A DNA stretch of 64,000 nt from Actinobacteria bacterium 69-20 (GTDB lineage Bacteria; Actinomycetota; Actinomycetes; Mycobacteriales; Nakamurellaceae), in assembly GCA_001897425.1 (NCBI GenBank), contig MKSW01000009.1, positions 39,955-103,954 of the forward strand, in the 5' to 3' direction. Numbering within the stretch: position 1 is the first letter of the stretch; each line of letters begins with the position of its first letter. Position numbers and translations under genes: made by a program. Positions 25,972 through 35,577 of the stretch are shown here, one piece after another. The notes under the pieces are model-generated. The model did not search any database, was not told the origin of the DNA, and saw nothing but the letters and a program-made list of their open reading frames with translations.

Positions 25972-28900
25972 ATGGTGAAACACTCCATTCGAAAGGCGAC
26001 GACCGTCGTCGGCGCTGTGGCGCTGACGGCCGGGATGGTCCTCACGGCGCCGATGGCAGCCAATGCCGCGGTGGCCACCGACGCGCCAGTAGTGATCAAC
26101 GAGGTGTTCGGCGGGGGCGGAAACGCCAACGCACCGTACAAGAACGACTTCATCGAGCTGTACAACCCGGGGGACGCCGCCGTGTCCCTGGACGGCTGGT
26201 CGGTCCAATATGCCTCGGCGACGGGGAGTTCGTGGGCCAACCTGACAGTCCTGAGCGGACAGGTCGCCCCGCATTCGACATTCCTCATCGCCGAGGCGGG
26301 TGGCACCACGGGCGCGGATCTGCCGACCCCGGACATTGCCGGCGGCACCGTGAACCTGTCCGCTTCCACGGGCAAGGTTGCGCTGGTCAACAGCACCGCG
26401 CCGCTCACCTGCGCCACTGGCTGCGCGGCCCTCGACGCCGTCGTCGACCTGGTGGGCTACGGGCCCACCGCCTCCAGCTTCGCGGGCACCAAGCCGGCGC
26501 CTGGGGCGAGCAATACGGCCTCGGTGTCCCGCAACGCTTCTCACACCAACACCGCCGACAACGCGGCGGACTTCACCGCCGGCGCGCCCACGCCGACGGC
26601 CTGTGGCGCCGCCTGCGCGGCACCGCCGCCGGTGGATCAGGGCAGCAAGACCATCGCGGAGATCCAGGGTACGGGCGACACCTCGCCGATCGCCGGTGAC
26701 ACGGTCACCACGAGGGGCGTCGTGACCGCGACCTACCCGACCGGCGGCTTCAACGGGTACGTGATCCAAACCCCGGGCACGGGCGGCGACGTCGACTTCG
26801 CCACGCACACGGCGTCCGACGGAATCTTTGTGTTCTCCCCCGGCACCGTAGGCTCCGTGTCGATCGGCGACTACGTAGAGGTCACCGGGAGCGTGTCCGA
26901 GTATCAGGGCCTGACGGAACTGACCGTCGCCGCCGGCAAGCTGACCAGGCTCACCGAGGCCGTCACCGAGCCGAAGCCGATCACCACCGCCTGGCCGCGC
27001 ACCGACGCGCAGCGTGAATCCGTCGAATCGATGCTGTTCGCCGGATCCGGCAACTACACGATCACAAACACCTACTCCACGAACCAATACGGGGAGGTCG
27101 GTCTCGCGTTCGGCAACAAGCCGTTGATCCAGTGGACCGATGAGGCCGTGCCAGGCACCCCCGAAGCCGCGGCCATTCAGGCCGACAATGCCGCCCGCGC
27201 AGTCACTCTCGACGACGGCGCCAGCACCAACTTCCTGTCGACCGCGAATCAGAGCCTGACGCCGCCATACGTCTCCCAGAGCAAGCCGGTCCGCGTCGGC
27301 GAGGCGGTCACCTTCACCAGCCCGGTCATCGTCGACTTCCGGAACAACACGTGGAAGCTGCAGCCGACCAGCCAGGTCACCCCAGCGGACGCCAACGCAT
27401 ACCCGGCCACCTGGACGAATACTCGCACCACAACGCCCGATGCGGTCTCCATCGCGAAGAACGGCGCCCCGGACATCAAGGTTGCGTCGTTCAACGTGCT
27501 CAACTTCTTCACCATGACGGGCGCCGCCTATCAGACGAAGAACTCCGTGACCTGCACGTCCTACAACGATCGCGCTGGCAACCCGATCACCGTCAACACC
27601 TGCCCCGGGCAGGGCCCGCGCGGCGCCTGGGACGACGCGAACTTCAAGCGACAGTACGACAAGACCGTCGCCGCGATCAGCGCCTCCGGCGCGAACGTGG
27701 TCGGCCTGATGGAGGTGGAGAACTCGGCGGTGCTCGGCGAGGCGAAGGACACCACGGTGAAGTTCCTGGTGGACCAGCTCAACGCCGCGGCCGGGTCGAC
27801 CGTCTGGGCCTACACGTCCCCGCCGCAATCGGCGCTGCCGGCGCTCGGCGACATGGACGTGATCAACTGCGCCATCATCTATCAGCCCGCGGTCGTCACA
27901 CCCGACGGCGCCGCCATGATGCTGTCCGACCAGAGCGCCGCCGGGCAGGCGTTCGACAACGCGAGGGAGCCGATCGCCCAGGTCTTCACGCCGACGGCCG
28001 GCGGTGACCCCTTCATCTTCGCGGTCAACCACTTCAAGTCGAAGGGTTCCGGCAGCGGGCCGGGCAACACCGACACCGGCGACGGGCAGGGCGCGTCGAA
28101 CGCGGATCGCATCGCGCAGGCCAAGGCCCTCGTCACCTGGCTCGACTCTCTCAAGACGACAACCGGTGTGCAGGCGGTGGTCTCCGTCGGCGACTACAAC
28201 TCCTATGGGCAGGAAGACCCGATGCAGGTGCTGTACCAGGCCGGCTACGTCGACGCCGAGAAGCACTTCGAACTGGGCAAGTACTCCTACTCGTACTCGG
28301 GGCTTTCCGGATCGCTCGATCACGCGCTGTTGAACTCGGCGGCGCTGGCGCGGGCCACCGGCGCGGACATCTGGAACATCAACTCCCCGGAGTCCGTCGC
28401 CCTGGAGTACAGCCGGTACAACTATTCCGGCACGATCTTCTACCAACCCGACCCGTACGCCTCGTCCGATCACGACCCGGTCGTCGTGGGCCTGAAAGCA
28501 AATGCACCGGCGACCACCGTGCAGATCCTGGGAATCAACGACTTCCACGGTCGCATCCAAGCGAACGGGCAGGAAGCCGGCGCCGCCGTCCTCGCAGGTG
28601 CGGTGAATTCATTGCGCGCGGAGAATCCCAACACGGTGTTCTCGGCGGCGGGCGACCTGATCGGCGCCTCGACGTTCGAGTCGTTCATCGCCCACGACAA
28701 GCCGACCATCGACGCGCTCAACGCGGCGGGCCTGGAGGTCTCCGCCGTGGGCAATCACGAGTTCGACCAGGGCTACAACGATCTCGTGAATCGAGTAATG
28801 GCCCCGTACAACGCGACCACCAACCCGTACGGCGGCGCGGAGTGGGCGTACCTCGGCGCGAACGTGAAGTTCAAGGCAACCGGAAATCCGGCATTGCCCG

Positions 28901-30702
28901 CCGTGTGGACCAAGAAGATGAACGGCGTCACCGTCGGTTTCGTCGGTGCGGTGACCGAGCATCTGGACGAGTTGGTCTCGCCGGCCGGTATCGCGGACAT
29001 CACGGTGACGGACATCGCGGCGGCCGCGAACAAGGAGGCCGACGCGCTGAAGGCCGAGGGCGCAAGCATTGTCGTCCTGTTGGTGCACGAGGGGGCGCCG
29101 AATACGAGTTGCTCGTCGGTGACCGACGGTTCGAACGACTTCGGAAAGATCGTCAACGCATTGGACGAGAACGTCGATGCCGTCATCTCCGGTCACACGC
29201 ATCTGACGTACAACTGCATGGTCGACGTGCCGCAGTGGCAGACCGAGAACCGTCCGATTACCCAACGGCCGGTGGTGTCGGCAGGCCAGTACGGCTACAA
29301 CCTCGACCAGTTGCTCTTCACGGTCTCCGCCACCCACCAGGTGACGAAGATCGAGTCCAACACCATCGCGCTGACCAAGCAGGTGGGCGGCACGTGGACG
29401 GCTCAGTACGCGGCCGACGGCACCGTCGGGCAGATCGTGTCGAAGGCCGTCGCCGACGCGGCAGTACTCGGTGCGCAGCCACTGGGCCAGATCGCGGGGC
29501 CGTTCAACCGTGCGAAGCTGGCGGACGGTACCGAGAATCGCGGCGGCGAATCCACTTTGGGCAATCTGGTGGCCGAGGCGCAGCGCTGGGCGACCCGGGA
29601 CACGACCACCGGCGGGGCGCAGATCGCGTTCATGAACCCGGGCGGGTTGCGCGCCGACATGGTCGGCAACAACGCGAGCGGGTATCCGGCCGTGCTGACC
29701 TATAAGCAGGCCGCTACGGTACAGCCCTTCGCGAACACGCTGGTGAACATGAAACTCACCGGGGCGCAGATCAAGACCGTGCTGGAACAGCAGTGGCAGC
29801 CGGCCGGCGCCTCCCGGCCGTTCCTGAAACTGGGCATCTCGAAGGGCTTCACCTACACCTACGATCCGGGGGCGGCTGCCGGGGACCACGTCACGCACAT
29901 GTGGCTGAGCGGCACCCCGATCAGCCCGACCGCGTCATACTCGGTGACGGTGAACTCGTTCCTCGCCGCGGGCGGAGACAACTTTTTGGAACTCGCGAAC
30001 GGCGCGAGCAAGAAGGACACCGGCCAGACCGACCTGCAGGGCATGGTCGACTACATGGCGGCGATGACGACGTCCGCGGCGCTGCCGGTGGACAATTCGC
30101 AACGATCGGTCGGCGTGCGCTTCCCGGCCGGGAGCACCGTGAAGGACGGTCAGTCGGTGCAGTTCGATCTATCGTCGCTGGCGATGACGACCGGCACCGT
30201 GCAGGACACGACCGTCACGGTCAGGCTGGGCGGCACGACGCTGGGCACGTTCCCGGTCGACAACGCCAACGGCAGCGCGCCAACCGACGAGTACGGCACC
30301 GCCCATGTGACGGTGACGGTGCCGGTCGGGACACCGGCCGGTCCGGCGACGCTCACGGTCGCGGGGAACAACACCGGGACCGTGACATCGGTGGGAATCA
30401 CTGTGGAATCGTCGGCGGTGACGTGCACCGATACGGGGACGCCGGCCACCTGCACGATCGACAATCCGGTGGCCGCACCGGGTGGCACGATCACGGTGAA
30501 GCTGTCCAAGTTCCGGCCGCTGTCGCCCATCGTGATCGCGCTGGACAGCAAGCCGTACCTGATCGGTCTCGCGCTGACCGGCTTCGACGGCAAGGCCACG
30601 GTGAAGGTCCAGTTGCCGAAGACCGTCTCGCGCGGGCAACACCGGCTGTGGTTCCTGTCCACGAGTAATCAGGTGATCAGCGCCACGATCACCGTTCGCT
30701 GA
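25972..30702 (+). CDS. Secreted ExeM/NucH-type nuclease fused to 5'-nucleotidase
   Basis: A 1576-residue exported protein that should degrade extracellular nucleic acid and dephosphorylate the products. AAGGACGG precedes the ATG at 25972. Layout: signal peptide to about 33 (AANAA). Lamin-tail domain about 38-165 (VVINEVFGGGGN, FIELYNPG). OB-like region of the ExeM family about 225-330. Endonuclease/exonuclease/phosphatase domain about 498-835 (SFNVLNFF, GLMEVEN, SVGDYNSYG, SDHDPVVVG). Metallophosphatase of the UshA type about 846-1090 (LGINDFHGR, SAVGNHEFDQG, VISGHTH). 5'-nucleotidase C-terminal domain about 1140-1390. Two Ig-like beta domains to the end. No LPXTG or membrane anchor is seen, so it is free or bound through its beta domains. 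Flanked by paired palindromic repeats and preceded by a CRP-type site. Confidence 0.93.
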   Translation: MVKHSIRKATTVVGAVALTAGMVLTAPMAANAAVATDAPVVINEVFGGGGNANAPYKNDFIELYNPGDAAVSLDGWSVQYASATGSSWANLTVLSGQVAPHSTFLIAEAGGTTGADLPTPDIAGGTVNLSASTGKVALVNSTAPLTCATGCAALDAVVDLVGYGPTASSFAGTKPAPGASNTASVSRNASHTNTADNAADFTAGAPTPTACGAACAAPPPVDQGSKTIAEIQGTGDTSPIAGDTVTTRGVVTATYPTGGFNGYVIQTPGTGGDVDFATHTASDGIFVFSPGTVGSVSIGDYVEVTGSVSEYQGLTELTVAAGKLTRLTEAVTEPKPITTAWPRTDAQRESVESMLFAGSGNYTITNTYSTNQYGEVGLAFGNKPLIQWTDEAVPGTPEAAAIQADNAARAVTLDDGASTNFLSTANQSLTPPYVSQSKPVRVGEAVTFTSPVIVDFRNNTWKLQPTSQVTPADANAYPATWTNTRTTTPDAVSIAKNGAPDIKVASFNVLNFFTMTGAAYQTKNSVTCTSYNDRAGNPITVNTCPGQGPRGAWDDANFKRQYDKTVAAISASGANVVGLMEVENSAVLGEAKDTTVKFLVDQLNAAAGSTVWAYTSPPQSALPALGDMDVINCAIIYQPAVVTPDGAAMMLSDQSAAGQAFDNAREPIAQVFTPTAGGDPFIFAVNHFKSKGSGSGPGNTDTGDGQGASNADRIAQAKALVTWLDSLKTTTGVQAVVSVGDYNSYGQEDPMQVLYQAGYVDAEKHFELGKYSYSYSGLSGSLDHALLNSAALARATGADIWNINSPESVALEYSRYNYSGTIFYQPDPYASSDHDPVVVGLKANAPATTVQILGINDFHGRIQANGQEAGAAVLAGAVNSLRAENPNTVFSAAGDLIGASTFESFIAHDKPTIDALNAAGLEVSAVGNHEFDQGYNDLVNRVMAPYNATTNPYGGAEWAYLGANVKFKATGNPALPAVWTKKMNGVTVGFVGAVTEHLDELVSPAGIADITVTDIAAAANKEADALKAEGASIVVLLVHEGAPNTSCSSVTDGSNDFGKIVNALDENVDAVISGHTHLTYNCMVDVPQWQTENRPITQRPVVSAGQYGYNLDQLLFTVSATHQVTKIESNTIALTKQVGGTWTAQYAADGTVGQIVSKAVADAAVLGAQPLGQIAGPFNRAKLADGTENRGGESTLGNLVAEAQRWATRDTTTGGAQIAFMNPGGLRADMVGNNASGYPAVLTYKQAATVQPFANTLVNMKLTGAQIKTVLEQQWQPAGASRPFLKLGISKGFTYTYDPGAAAGDHVTHMWLSGTPISPTASYSVTVNSFLAAGGDNFLELANGASKKDTGQTDLQGMVDYMAAMTTSAALPVDNSQRSVGVRFPAGSTVKDGQSVQFDLSSLAMTTGTVQDTTVTVRLGGTTLGTFPVDNANGSAPTDEYGTAHVTVTVPVGTPAGPATLTVAGNNTGTVTSVGITVESSAVTCTDTGTPATCTIDNPVAAPGGTITVKLSKFRPLSPIVIALDSKPYLIGLALTGFDGKATVKVQLPKTVSRGQHRLWFLSTSNQVISATITVR

Positions 30703-30768
30703 CGGATCGTCCGATGCCGCACCGGTTCTCATGCCGGTGCGGCATCGGCGCCGTGAATGGCGCGATAG

Positions 30769-30838
30769 GGTGTGAATCCTGCAGCATTCTGTCCGGAACG
30801 GCCCGGTTTTACTCACACTCTTCTGCAGGATTCACACC
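30769..30838. repeat. 70-bp palindromic repeat, copy 3 (right of nuclease gene)
   Basis: Perfect 16-bp outer arms, GGTGTGAATCCTGCAG and its reverse complement, with an internal TCACAC 19 bp before the terminal one. Sits 66 bp past the nuclease stop and could also serve as a terminator hairpin. Confidence 0.85.
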
Positions 30839-30850
30839 CGAAAGACGAAC

Positions 30851-30920
30851 GGTGTGCATCCAGCAGCATTCTGTCCGAAATGGCCCGGTTTTACTCACAC
30901 TCTCCTGCAGCATTCACACC
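30851..30920. repeat. 70-bp palindromic repeat, copy 4
   Basis: Follows copy 3 after exactly 12 bp, the same spacing as copies 1 and 2. Its final bases overlap the stop codon of the convergent fusion gene (30914). Arms are GGTGTGCATCCAGCAG and CTGCAGCATTCACACC. Confidence 0.8.
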
Positions 30921-33211
30921 GCGGGGCGAGGGGATTCCTCACGCAGGCCCCAGGGGGCGCCGTGCTCGGCGAGCAGGTCGAGGAACGGCTGGGCCGGGAA
31001 GGCCTCCGGCCCGAGAACGCCTGCGCCGGACCAGGTCCCGTTCGCGATGAGCTCGAGTGCGATCACCGGGCACACCGCCGTCTGCCACACCACCGCCTGC
31101 GAGCCGTATTCGCGCATGGACCAGTCGTTGTCCACCACGTGGTAGAGGTAGATCTCGCGGGGCTCGCCGTCGGTGCCGAGGCCGCGCACCCAGGTGCCGG
31201 CGCAGGTCTTGCCGTGCATCTTGTCGCCGAGGGTCGCGGGGTCCGGTAGCAGGGCGGCGATGACGTCGCGCGGGGACACGGCCACGTCGCCAACCTGAAC
31301 CTTCTCGACCTTGTCGATGCCGAGGGTGTGCTGCATCTTGAGCATCTCGATGAATTCGCGGCCGAGCCCGTACTTGAACGTCACCCGGCCCGCGTCGACC
31401 CAACGCGGGATCAGCAGCACCTCTTCGTGTTCCACGTTGACGCACTCGACTTCGCCGATGCCCTCGGGGAAGTCGAACACCTCCGGCTCGCTGAACGGCG
31501 CCGTGGTGAAATGCCCACGGCCCTTCTCGAAGATCACCGGCGGGTTCAGGCATTCCTCGATCGTCGTCCAGATGGAGAACGTCGGGGCGAAGGTATAGCC
31601 CTCCACCTCCAGGTTGCCGCCGTCGCGCACGCCGATCTCGTCGATGCGCGAGAACAGGTGATCGGCGGCATATCTCGCGAAGACGTCCGACAGGCCCGGC
31701 TCGACCCCCATTCCGACCAGGGCGAGCCGGCCGGACTTCTGCCAGGCGTCGGCCATCGCGAACTGCTCGTCGCCGAGCTTCACGCCGGGAACGTGGTAGG
31801 GATCGGTGGGATGCGGCTGGGACAGCGACATCGCCATATCCAGGTAGTGCACACCGCAGTCGAGGGCCGCCGCGAAGAGCGGCATGACGAACCGCGGGTC
31901 CGTGGCGTTGAGCAGCACATCGCACTCGTACCGCTTGAGAAGCCCTGCGACGGCGTCGGTATCGGTCGCGTCGACCTGCGCCGCGACGAACCGGCCGTCG
32001 GCCACGCGGTCCACGCAGTGCTGGGCGCGGCCGAGGTCGTAGTCCGCGACGACCATGGCATCGAGGTAGTCCCGGCGCGCCGCCGTGACCGCGATCGCCG
32101 AACCGACTCCCCCGGCCCCGACCAGCAGCACGCGGAGCTTTCCGGCCGGCTTGCCGGCCGCGGGCTGCGTCATCCCCGAGGTCATACCCGACCCCATACC
32201 GGATCGGCCCGAGAGCACGGGAACCGTTTCGTCCCAGCGTGTTCCGCTCACGGCGTCGGCCCGGCGGCGGGCGACTCCGGACAGCGCCTCGACGACGACC
32301 CGGTTCGCCAACAGCGCGGTGACATCGGAGTGGTCGTAGGACGGGGCGACCTCGACGATCTCCATGCCGACCAGGTTCGAATCGCGCCCGATGCGGCGGA
32401 CCGCGTCGAGCAACTGCCGGGAGGTCAGCCCGCCGGGCTCCGGCGTGCCGGTTCCGGGCGCGGTGCCGGGATCGACGACATCGATGTCGACCGACAGGAA
32501 CACGCCGTCGGAGTCGCGACCGGCGACCTCGAGTGCCTCGGCCAGCACATCGTCCAGCCCTCGAGCCCCGATCTCGGCCATCTCGAAGGAGCGAATGCCT
32601 TGCCGCGCCATCCATGCCAGCGTCTGCGGCTCCGGCCAGTACCCGCGCAAGCCCACCTGCACGAAGCGCTCGCCGGCCAGCGCACCCGATTCGATGAGCC
32701 GCCGGAACGGCTGCCCATGCCCGTACAGCGAGCCGAACTCCACATCGCCGGTGTCGGCGTGGGCGTCGAAGTGGATCACCGAGATCCGGCCGGCCCCATA
32801 GTGTTCCGCGAGCGCCTGCACATCGGCCATCGCGGTGGTGTGATCGCCGCCGAGCACGACCGGGATGGCGCCCGCACCGAGGACGGTCGTCACAGCGCCG
32901 CGCAAGGCGGCCAGCGCGCGGTGGATCTCGCCGGGCGGCATGGTGACGTCGCCGGCATCGCACACCGGGAGATCGGTCAGCGGATCGACGCGCAGCGCCA
33001 GATGCGGGCGGGCGCCGTCGTGCGGCAGATAGCACGCCGCGCGGATCGCGCCCGGGCCGAAACGCGCGCCGGAACGGTAGGACACCCCGGAGTCGAACGG
33101 TGCACCGAGCACCACGGCACCCCCGGCGGGTAGCGTCCCGGGGTCGCCGAGGTCGCAGCGCGGCACGCCGAGGAAGGTGAAATCCGGTCCGAACATGATT
33201 CGGTCGGACAT
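30914..33211 (-). CDS. Agmatinase-family ureohydrolase fused to saccharopine dehydrogenase-like domain
   Basis: A 765-residue bifunctional protein. Residues 30-325 are an arginase/agmatinase fold with a complete set of manganese ligands: His124 (GGDHT), Asp149/His151/Asp153 (HFDAHAD) and Asp242/Asp244 (SVDIDVVD). It should hydrolyse a guanidino compound such as agmatine or guanidinobutyrate to an amine and urea. A flexible Gly/Ser/Met-rich linker (333-358) leads to a saccharopine-dehydrogenase-like NAD(P) enzyme (359-765) with VLLVGAGGVGSAIA. One uninterrupted frame covers both. It is the last gene of the polyamine locus, 15 bp after the FAD oxidase. The second reaction could be reductive or oxidative C-N chemistry on an aminated polyamine product; that is inference. 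Confidence 0.88.
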   Translation of the reverse strand: MSDRIMFGPDFTFLGVPRCDLGDPGTLPAGGAVVLGAPFDSGVSYRSGARFGPGAIRAACYLPHDGARPHLALRVDPLTDLPVCDAGDVTMPPGEIHRALAALRGAVTTVLGAGAIPVVLGGDHTTAMADVQALAEHYGAGRISVIHFDAHADTGDVEFGSLYGHGQPFRRLIESGALAGERFVQVGLRGYWPEPQTLAWMARQGIRSFEMAEIGARGLDDVLAEALEVAGRDSDGVFLSVDIDVVDPGTAPGTGTPEPGGLTSRQLLDAVRRIGRDSNLVGMEIVEVAPSYDHSDVTALLANRVVVEALSGVARRRADAVSGTRWDETVPVLSGRSGMGSGMTSGMTQPAAGKPAGKLRVLLVGAGGVGSAIAVTAARRDYLDAMVVADYDLGRAQHCVDRVADGRFVAAQVDATDTDAVAGLLKRYECDVLLNATDPRFVMPLFAAALDCGVHYLDMAMSLSQPHPTDPYHVPGVKLGDEQFAMADAWQKSGRLALVGMGVEPGLSDVFARYAADHLFSRIDEIGVRDGGNLEVEGYTFAPTFSIWTTIEECLNPPVIFEKGRGHFTTAPFSEPEVFDFPEGIGEVECVNVEHEEVLLIPRWVDAGRVTFKYGLGREFIEMLKMQHTLGIDKVEKVQVGDVAVSPRDVIAALLPDPATLGDKMHGKTCAGTWVRGLGTDGEPREIYLYHVVDNDWSMREYGSQAVVWQTAVCPVIALELIANGTWSGAGVLGPEAFPAQPFLDLLAEHGAPWGLREESPRPAV

Positions 33212-33226
33212 GACGTGAACCTCCAG

Positions 33227-34645
33227 TTAGGAATCGAAGCCGAGGCCGAAGCGATCGAGGGTGCGCAGCCACAGGTTGCGCTTCCCCTCGTTCGCGTCGG
33301 CACGCGCGATGGACCATCGCGTCAGCTGCACGACGGCGGACCGCAACGGTTCCGGCGGGAACGGGATCGGTTTGGACCGAACGGTTTTTAAGCTGGTGAG
33401 CTCGGTCTCCTGGCCGGAGAGCAGGTCCAGCATCACCTGCGCGCCGAAGCGCGTCGCGCCGACGCCGAGACCTGTGTACCCGGTGGCGTGGGCGACCCGG
33501 CCGCCGTAGGCCGATCCGAAGAACGGGAAGAACCGTGAGCACGTGTCGATCACACCGCCCCAGGTATTGGTGAAGCGGATCCCGTCGAGTTGCGGGAAGG
33601 TGTCGAAGAAGTGCTCGGCCAGCCGTTGGAACGTCGCCGGGCGTTGGGTGAGGGCCGAATCGATCCGGCCGGCGAAGTGGTAGATCGCGTCGTAGCCGCC
33701 CCAGATGATGCAGTTGTCGTCGGTGAGCCGGTAGTAGTGGAACTGGTTTCCGGCGTCGCCGACCCCCTGCCGATGCTGCCAGCCGATCGATTCGAGCTGC
33801 GCCGGCGATAGCGGCTCAGTCGCCATGACGTAGTCGTAGACCGGGATGATGTACGGCCGCACCCGTTTGAGCAACGAGGGAAACGCGTTGGTGCCGAGCG
33901 CGACTCGGTCCGCCCGGACCGTGCCCGCGGAGGTGGTGAGCACCATCTGGTTGCCGTCCGCGTACAGCGCGTCGACGTGCGAATGCTCGTAGATCTCGAC
34001 CCCGAGCGACCGGCAGGCGTCCGCAAGCCCCCACGCCAGCCGCGCCGGGTCCACCAGCACCGTGCCGTCCTTGCGCCAGGTGCCGCCGAGGTAGGTCGGC
34101 GAGTTGAGTTCGGCGCGAATGCCGTCACGATCGAGCAGGACCACATCGTCGCCGAAGTCGAGTTGGCGCTCGTAGTCCGCTTCGATGTCCTCCACCTGAT
34201 ACGGCTGCGTCGCGACAAGAAGTTCCCCGGTCTTCTCGAGTTTGCAGTCGATGCCGAACTTCTCGACCGTCTCGATGATGCCGGCGAGGTTCTCGCGGCC
34301 CAGTCGTTCGAGCCGCGGGACGTCGCGCGGGTACCAGTCCATCCCGTTGGCCTGACCGTGTGTCAGTGAAGCGGAGCAGAATCCGCCGTTCCGCCCGGAT
34401 GCCGCCCAGCCGATGGTGCGGCCTTCCAGCAGGACGACGTGACGGGAGGGGTCGCGCTGCTTGGCGAGAAGCGCCGTCCACAGCCCGGAGTATCCACCTC
34501 CCACCACGGCGAGGTCGGTTCGGATGGTGCCGGTGAGCGGCGCGGATGCTTCGGGCCGGTCGGTGTCGTCCAGCCACCAGCAGGTGGGTTCGGCGTCAGC
34601 CAATGCCGCTGCGGCCCGGGAATCCCGGGCCGGGTGCGGTGCCAT
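33227..34645 (-). CDS. FAD-dependent amine oxidoreductase (DAO family, PuuB-like)
   Basis: A 472-residue flavoenzyme likely to oxidise an amino group of a polyamine or its gamma-glutamyl derivative. N-terminal WWLDD, the FAD motif LAVVGGGYSGLWTALLAKQRDP, and TIGWAASGRNGGFCS match the gamma-glutamylputrescine oxidase group. The C-terminal ATGYTGLGVGATRFGAQVM closes the FAD domain. AAGGAG lies before the ATG at 34645; a longer frame to 34720 lacks support. It is 87 bp downstream of potC. A paralogue is at 41.3-42.7 kb. Confidence 0.88.
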   Translation of the reverse strand: MAPHPARDSRAAAALADAEPTCWWLDDTDRPEASAPLTGTIRTDLAVVGGGYSGLWTALLAKQRDPSRHVVLLEGRTIGWAASGRNGGFCSASLTHGQANGMDWYPRDVPRLERLGRENLAGIIETVEKFGIDCKLEKTGELLVATQPYQVEDIEADYERQLDFGDDVVLLDRDGIRAELNSPTYLGGTWRKDGTVLVDPARLAWGLADACRSLGVEIYEHSHVDALYADGNQMVLTTSAGTVRADRVALGTNAFPSLLKRVRPYIIPVYDYVMATEPLSPAQLESIGWQHRQGVGDAGNQFHYYRLTDDNCIIWGGYDAIYHFAGRIDSALTQRPATFQRLAEHFFDTFPQLDGIRFTNTWGGVIDTCSRFFPFFGSAYGGRVAHATGYTGLGVGATRFGAQVMLDLLSGQETELTSLKTVRSKPIPFPPEPLRSAVVQLTRWSIARADANEGKRNLWLRTLDRFGLGFDS

Positions 34646-34731
34646 GATGCTCCTTCGAGTCAGAGGTGTGCCAGAGGCAGATCCGGTCGGCGGCTGGCAC
34701 GTCACCCGCCGGGTCAGCATGGATCAGCGTC

Positions 34732-35577
34732 TCACCTCGCCCGAAGTTTGCTGATCAGCCGCCCCAGCACCACCAGGATGAGGGCGACCAGCAGCATGGC
34801 CGTGCCGACGACATTGATCTGCACCGGGAGCGCACGCTGATAGGCGCCCCACACGAACATCGGGAACGTGACGGTCTGGCCGGCGTTGAAGTTGGTGATG
34901 ATGAAATCGTCGAAGCTCAGCGAGAACGACAGCATCGCACCCGACACGATGCCCGGCAGCACCAGCGGCCAGGTGACTTTGGTGAAGGTCTGGACCCGGT
35001 TCGCGTAGAGGTCCATGGCGGCCTGTTCGAGCCGCGGGTCCATGCCCGCGAGGCGCGCCTTCACGGTGACGATCACGAAACTCACGCAGAACATGACGTG
35101 CGCGATGAAGATCGTGGTCTGCCCGAGCGGCATGCCCAGGTTGATGAACAGGGTCAGCAGGCTGGAGCCGGCGACCACCTCGGGCGTTGCCATCGGCAGG
35201 AACACCAGCAGATTGGCGACCGCCCGGCCGCGAAAACGATGCCGTGCCATGGCGAATGCGGCCAGCGTGCCGAGGATCGTGGCGACGATCGTGGCGAGGA
35301 CGCCGATCTTGAGGCTGACGAGCAGCGCATCGCACATGCCCGATATGCCGCACGGATCGGCCCAGGCGCTGAACGAGAACCGCACCCAGGTGTAGTTGAA
35401 CCGCCCGGTGGGATCGTTGAACGAGAACATGACGACCACGAAGATCGGCACGAATAGGTAGATCAGGGCGAGGATCCCGAACATGGTCACGAGATGTTCG
35501 CGAATCCACCGCCCGGCGCCGCCGCGCTGCCGTGGGGCCGTCGGCCGGCGGGCGCCGGCCGTCACCGTCGTCGTCAT
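34732..35577 (-). CDS. potC: Spermidine/putrescine-type ABC permease PotC
   Basis: A 281-residue inner-membrane permease with six hydrophobic segments. The EAA loop reads DPRLEQAAMDLYANRVQTFTKVTWPLVLPGI, and the PotC-typical SLSFDDFIITNF follows. Start abuts the potB stop. Forms the channel with PotB. Confidence 0.93.
   Translation of the reverse strand: MTTTVTAGARRPTAPRQRGGAGRWIREHLVTMFGILALIYLFVPIFVVVMFSFNDPTGRFNYTWVRFSFSAWADPCGISGMCDALLVSLKIGVLATIVATILGTLAAFAMARHRFRGRAVANLLVFLPMATPEVVAGSSLLTLFINLGMPLGQTTIFIAHVMFCVSFVIVTVKARLAGMDPRLEQAAMDLYANRVQTFTKVTWPLVLPGIVSGAMLSFSLSFDDFIITNFNAGQTVTFPMFVWGAYQRALPVQINVVGTAMLLVALILVVLGRLISKLRAR

Noticed and set aside
25864..28560. 898-codon frame on the minus strand opposite the nuclease gene
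   Set aside because: A codon-bias shadow of the plus-strand gene: arginine/glycine/valine-rich, no recognised domain, no ribosome site, while the plus strand has full domain structure.
25331..30920. CRISPR array formed by the GGTGTG repeats
   Set aside because: Only two copies stand together at each place, repeats are 70 bp with inner palindromes, the 12-bp spacers are too short, and there are no cas genes.
33150..33226. Frameshift or assembly join between agmatinase and saccharopine dehydrogenase parts
   Set aside because: The frame is open through the linker (about 32140-32215), codon use does not change, and the linker is a plausible flexible tether.
30939..33542. 867-codon frame overlapping the agmatinase fusion in another frame
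   Set aside because: Arg-rich shadow without motifs; the real frame carries complete ureohydrolase ligands.
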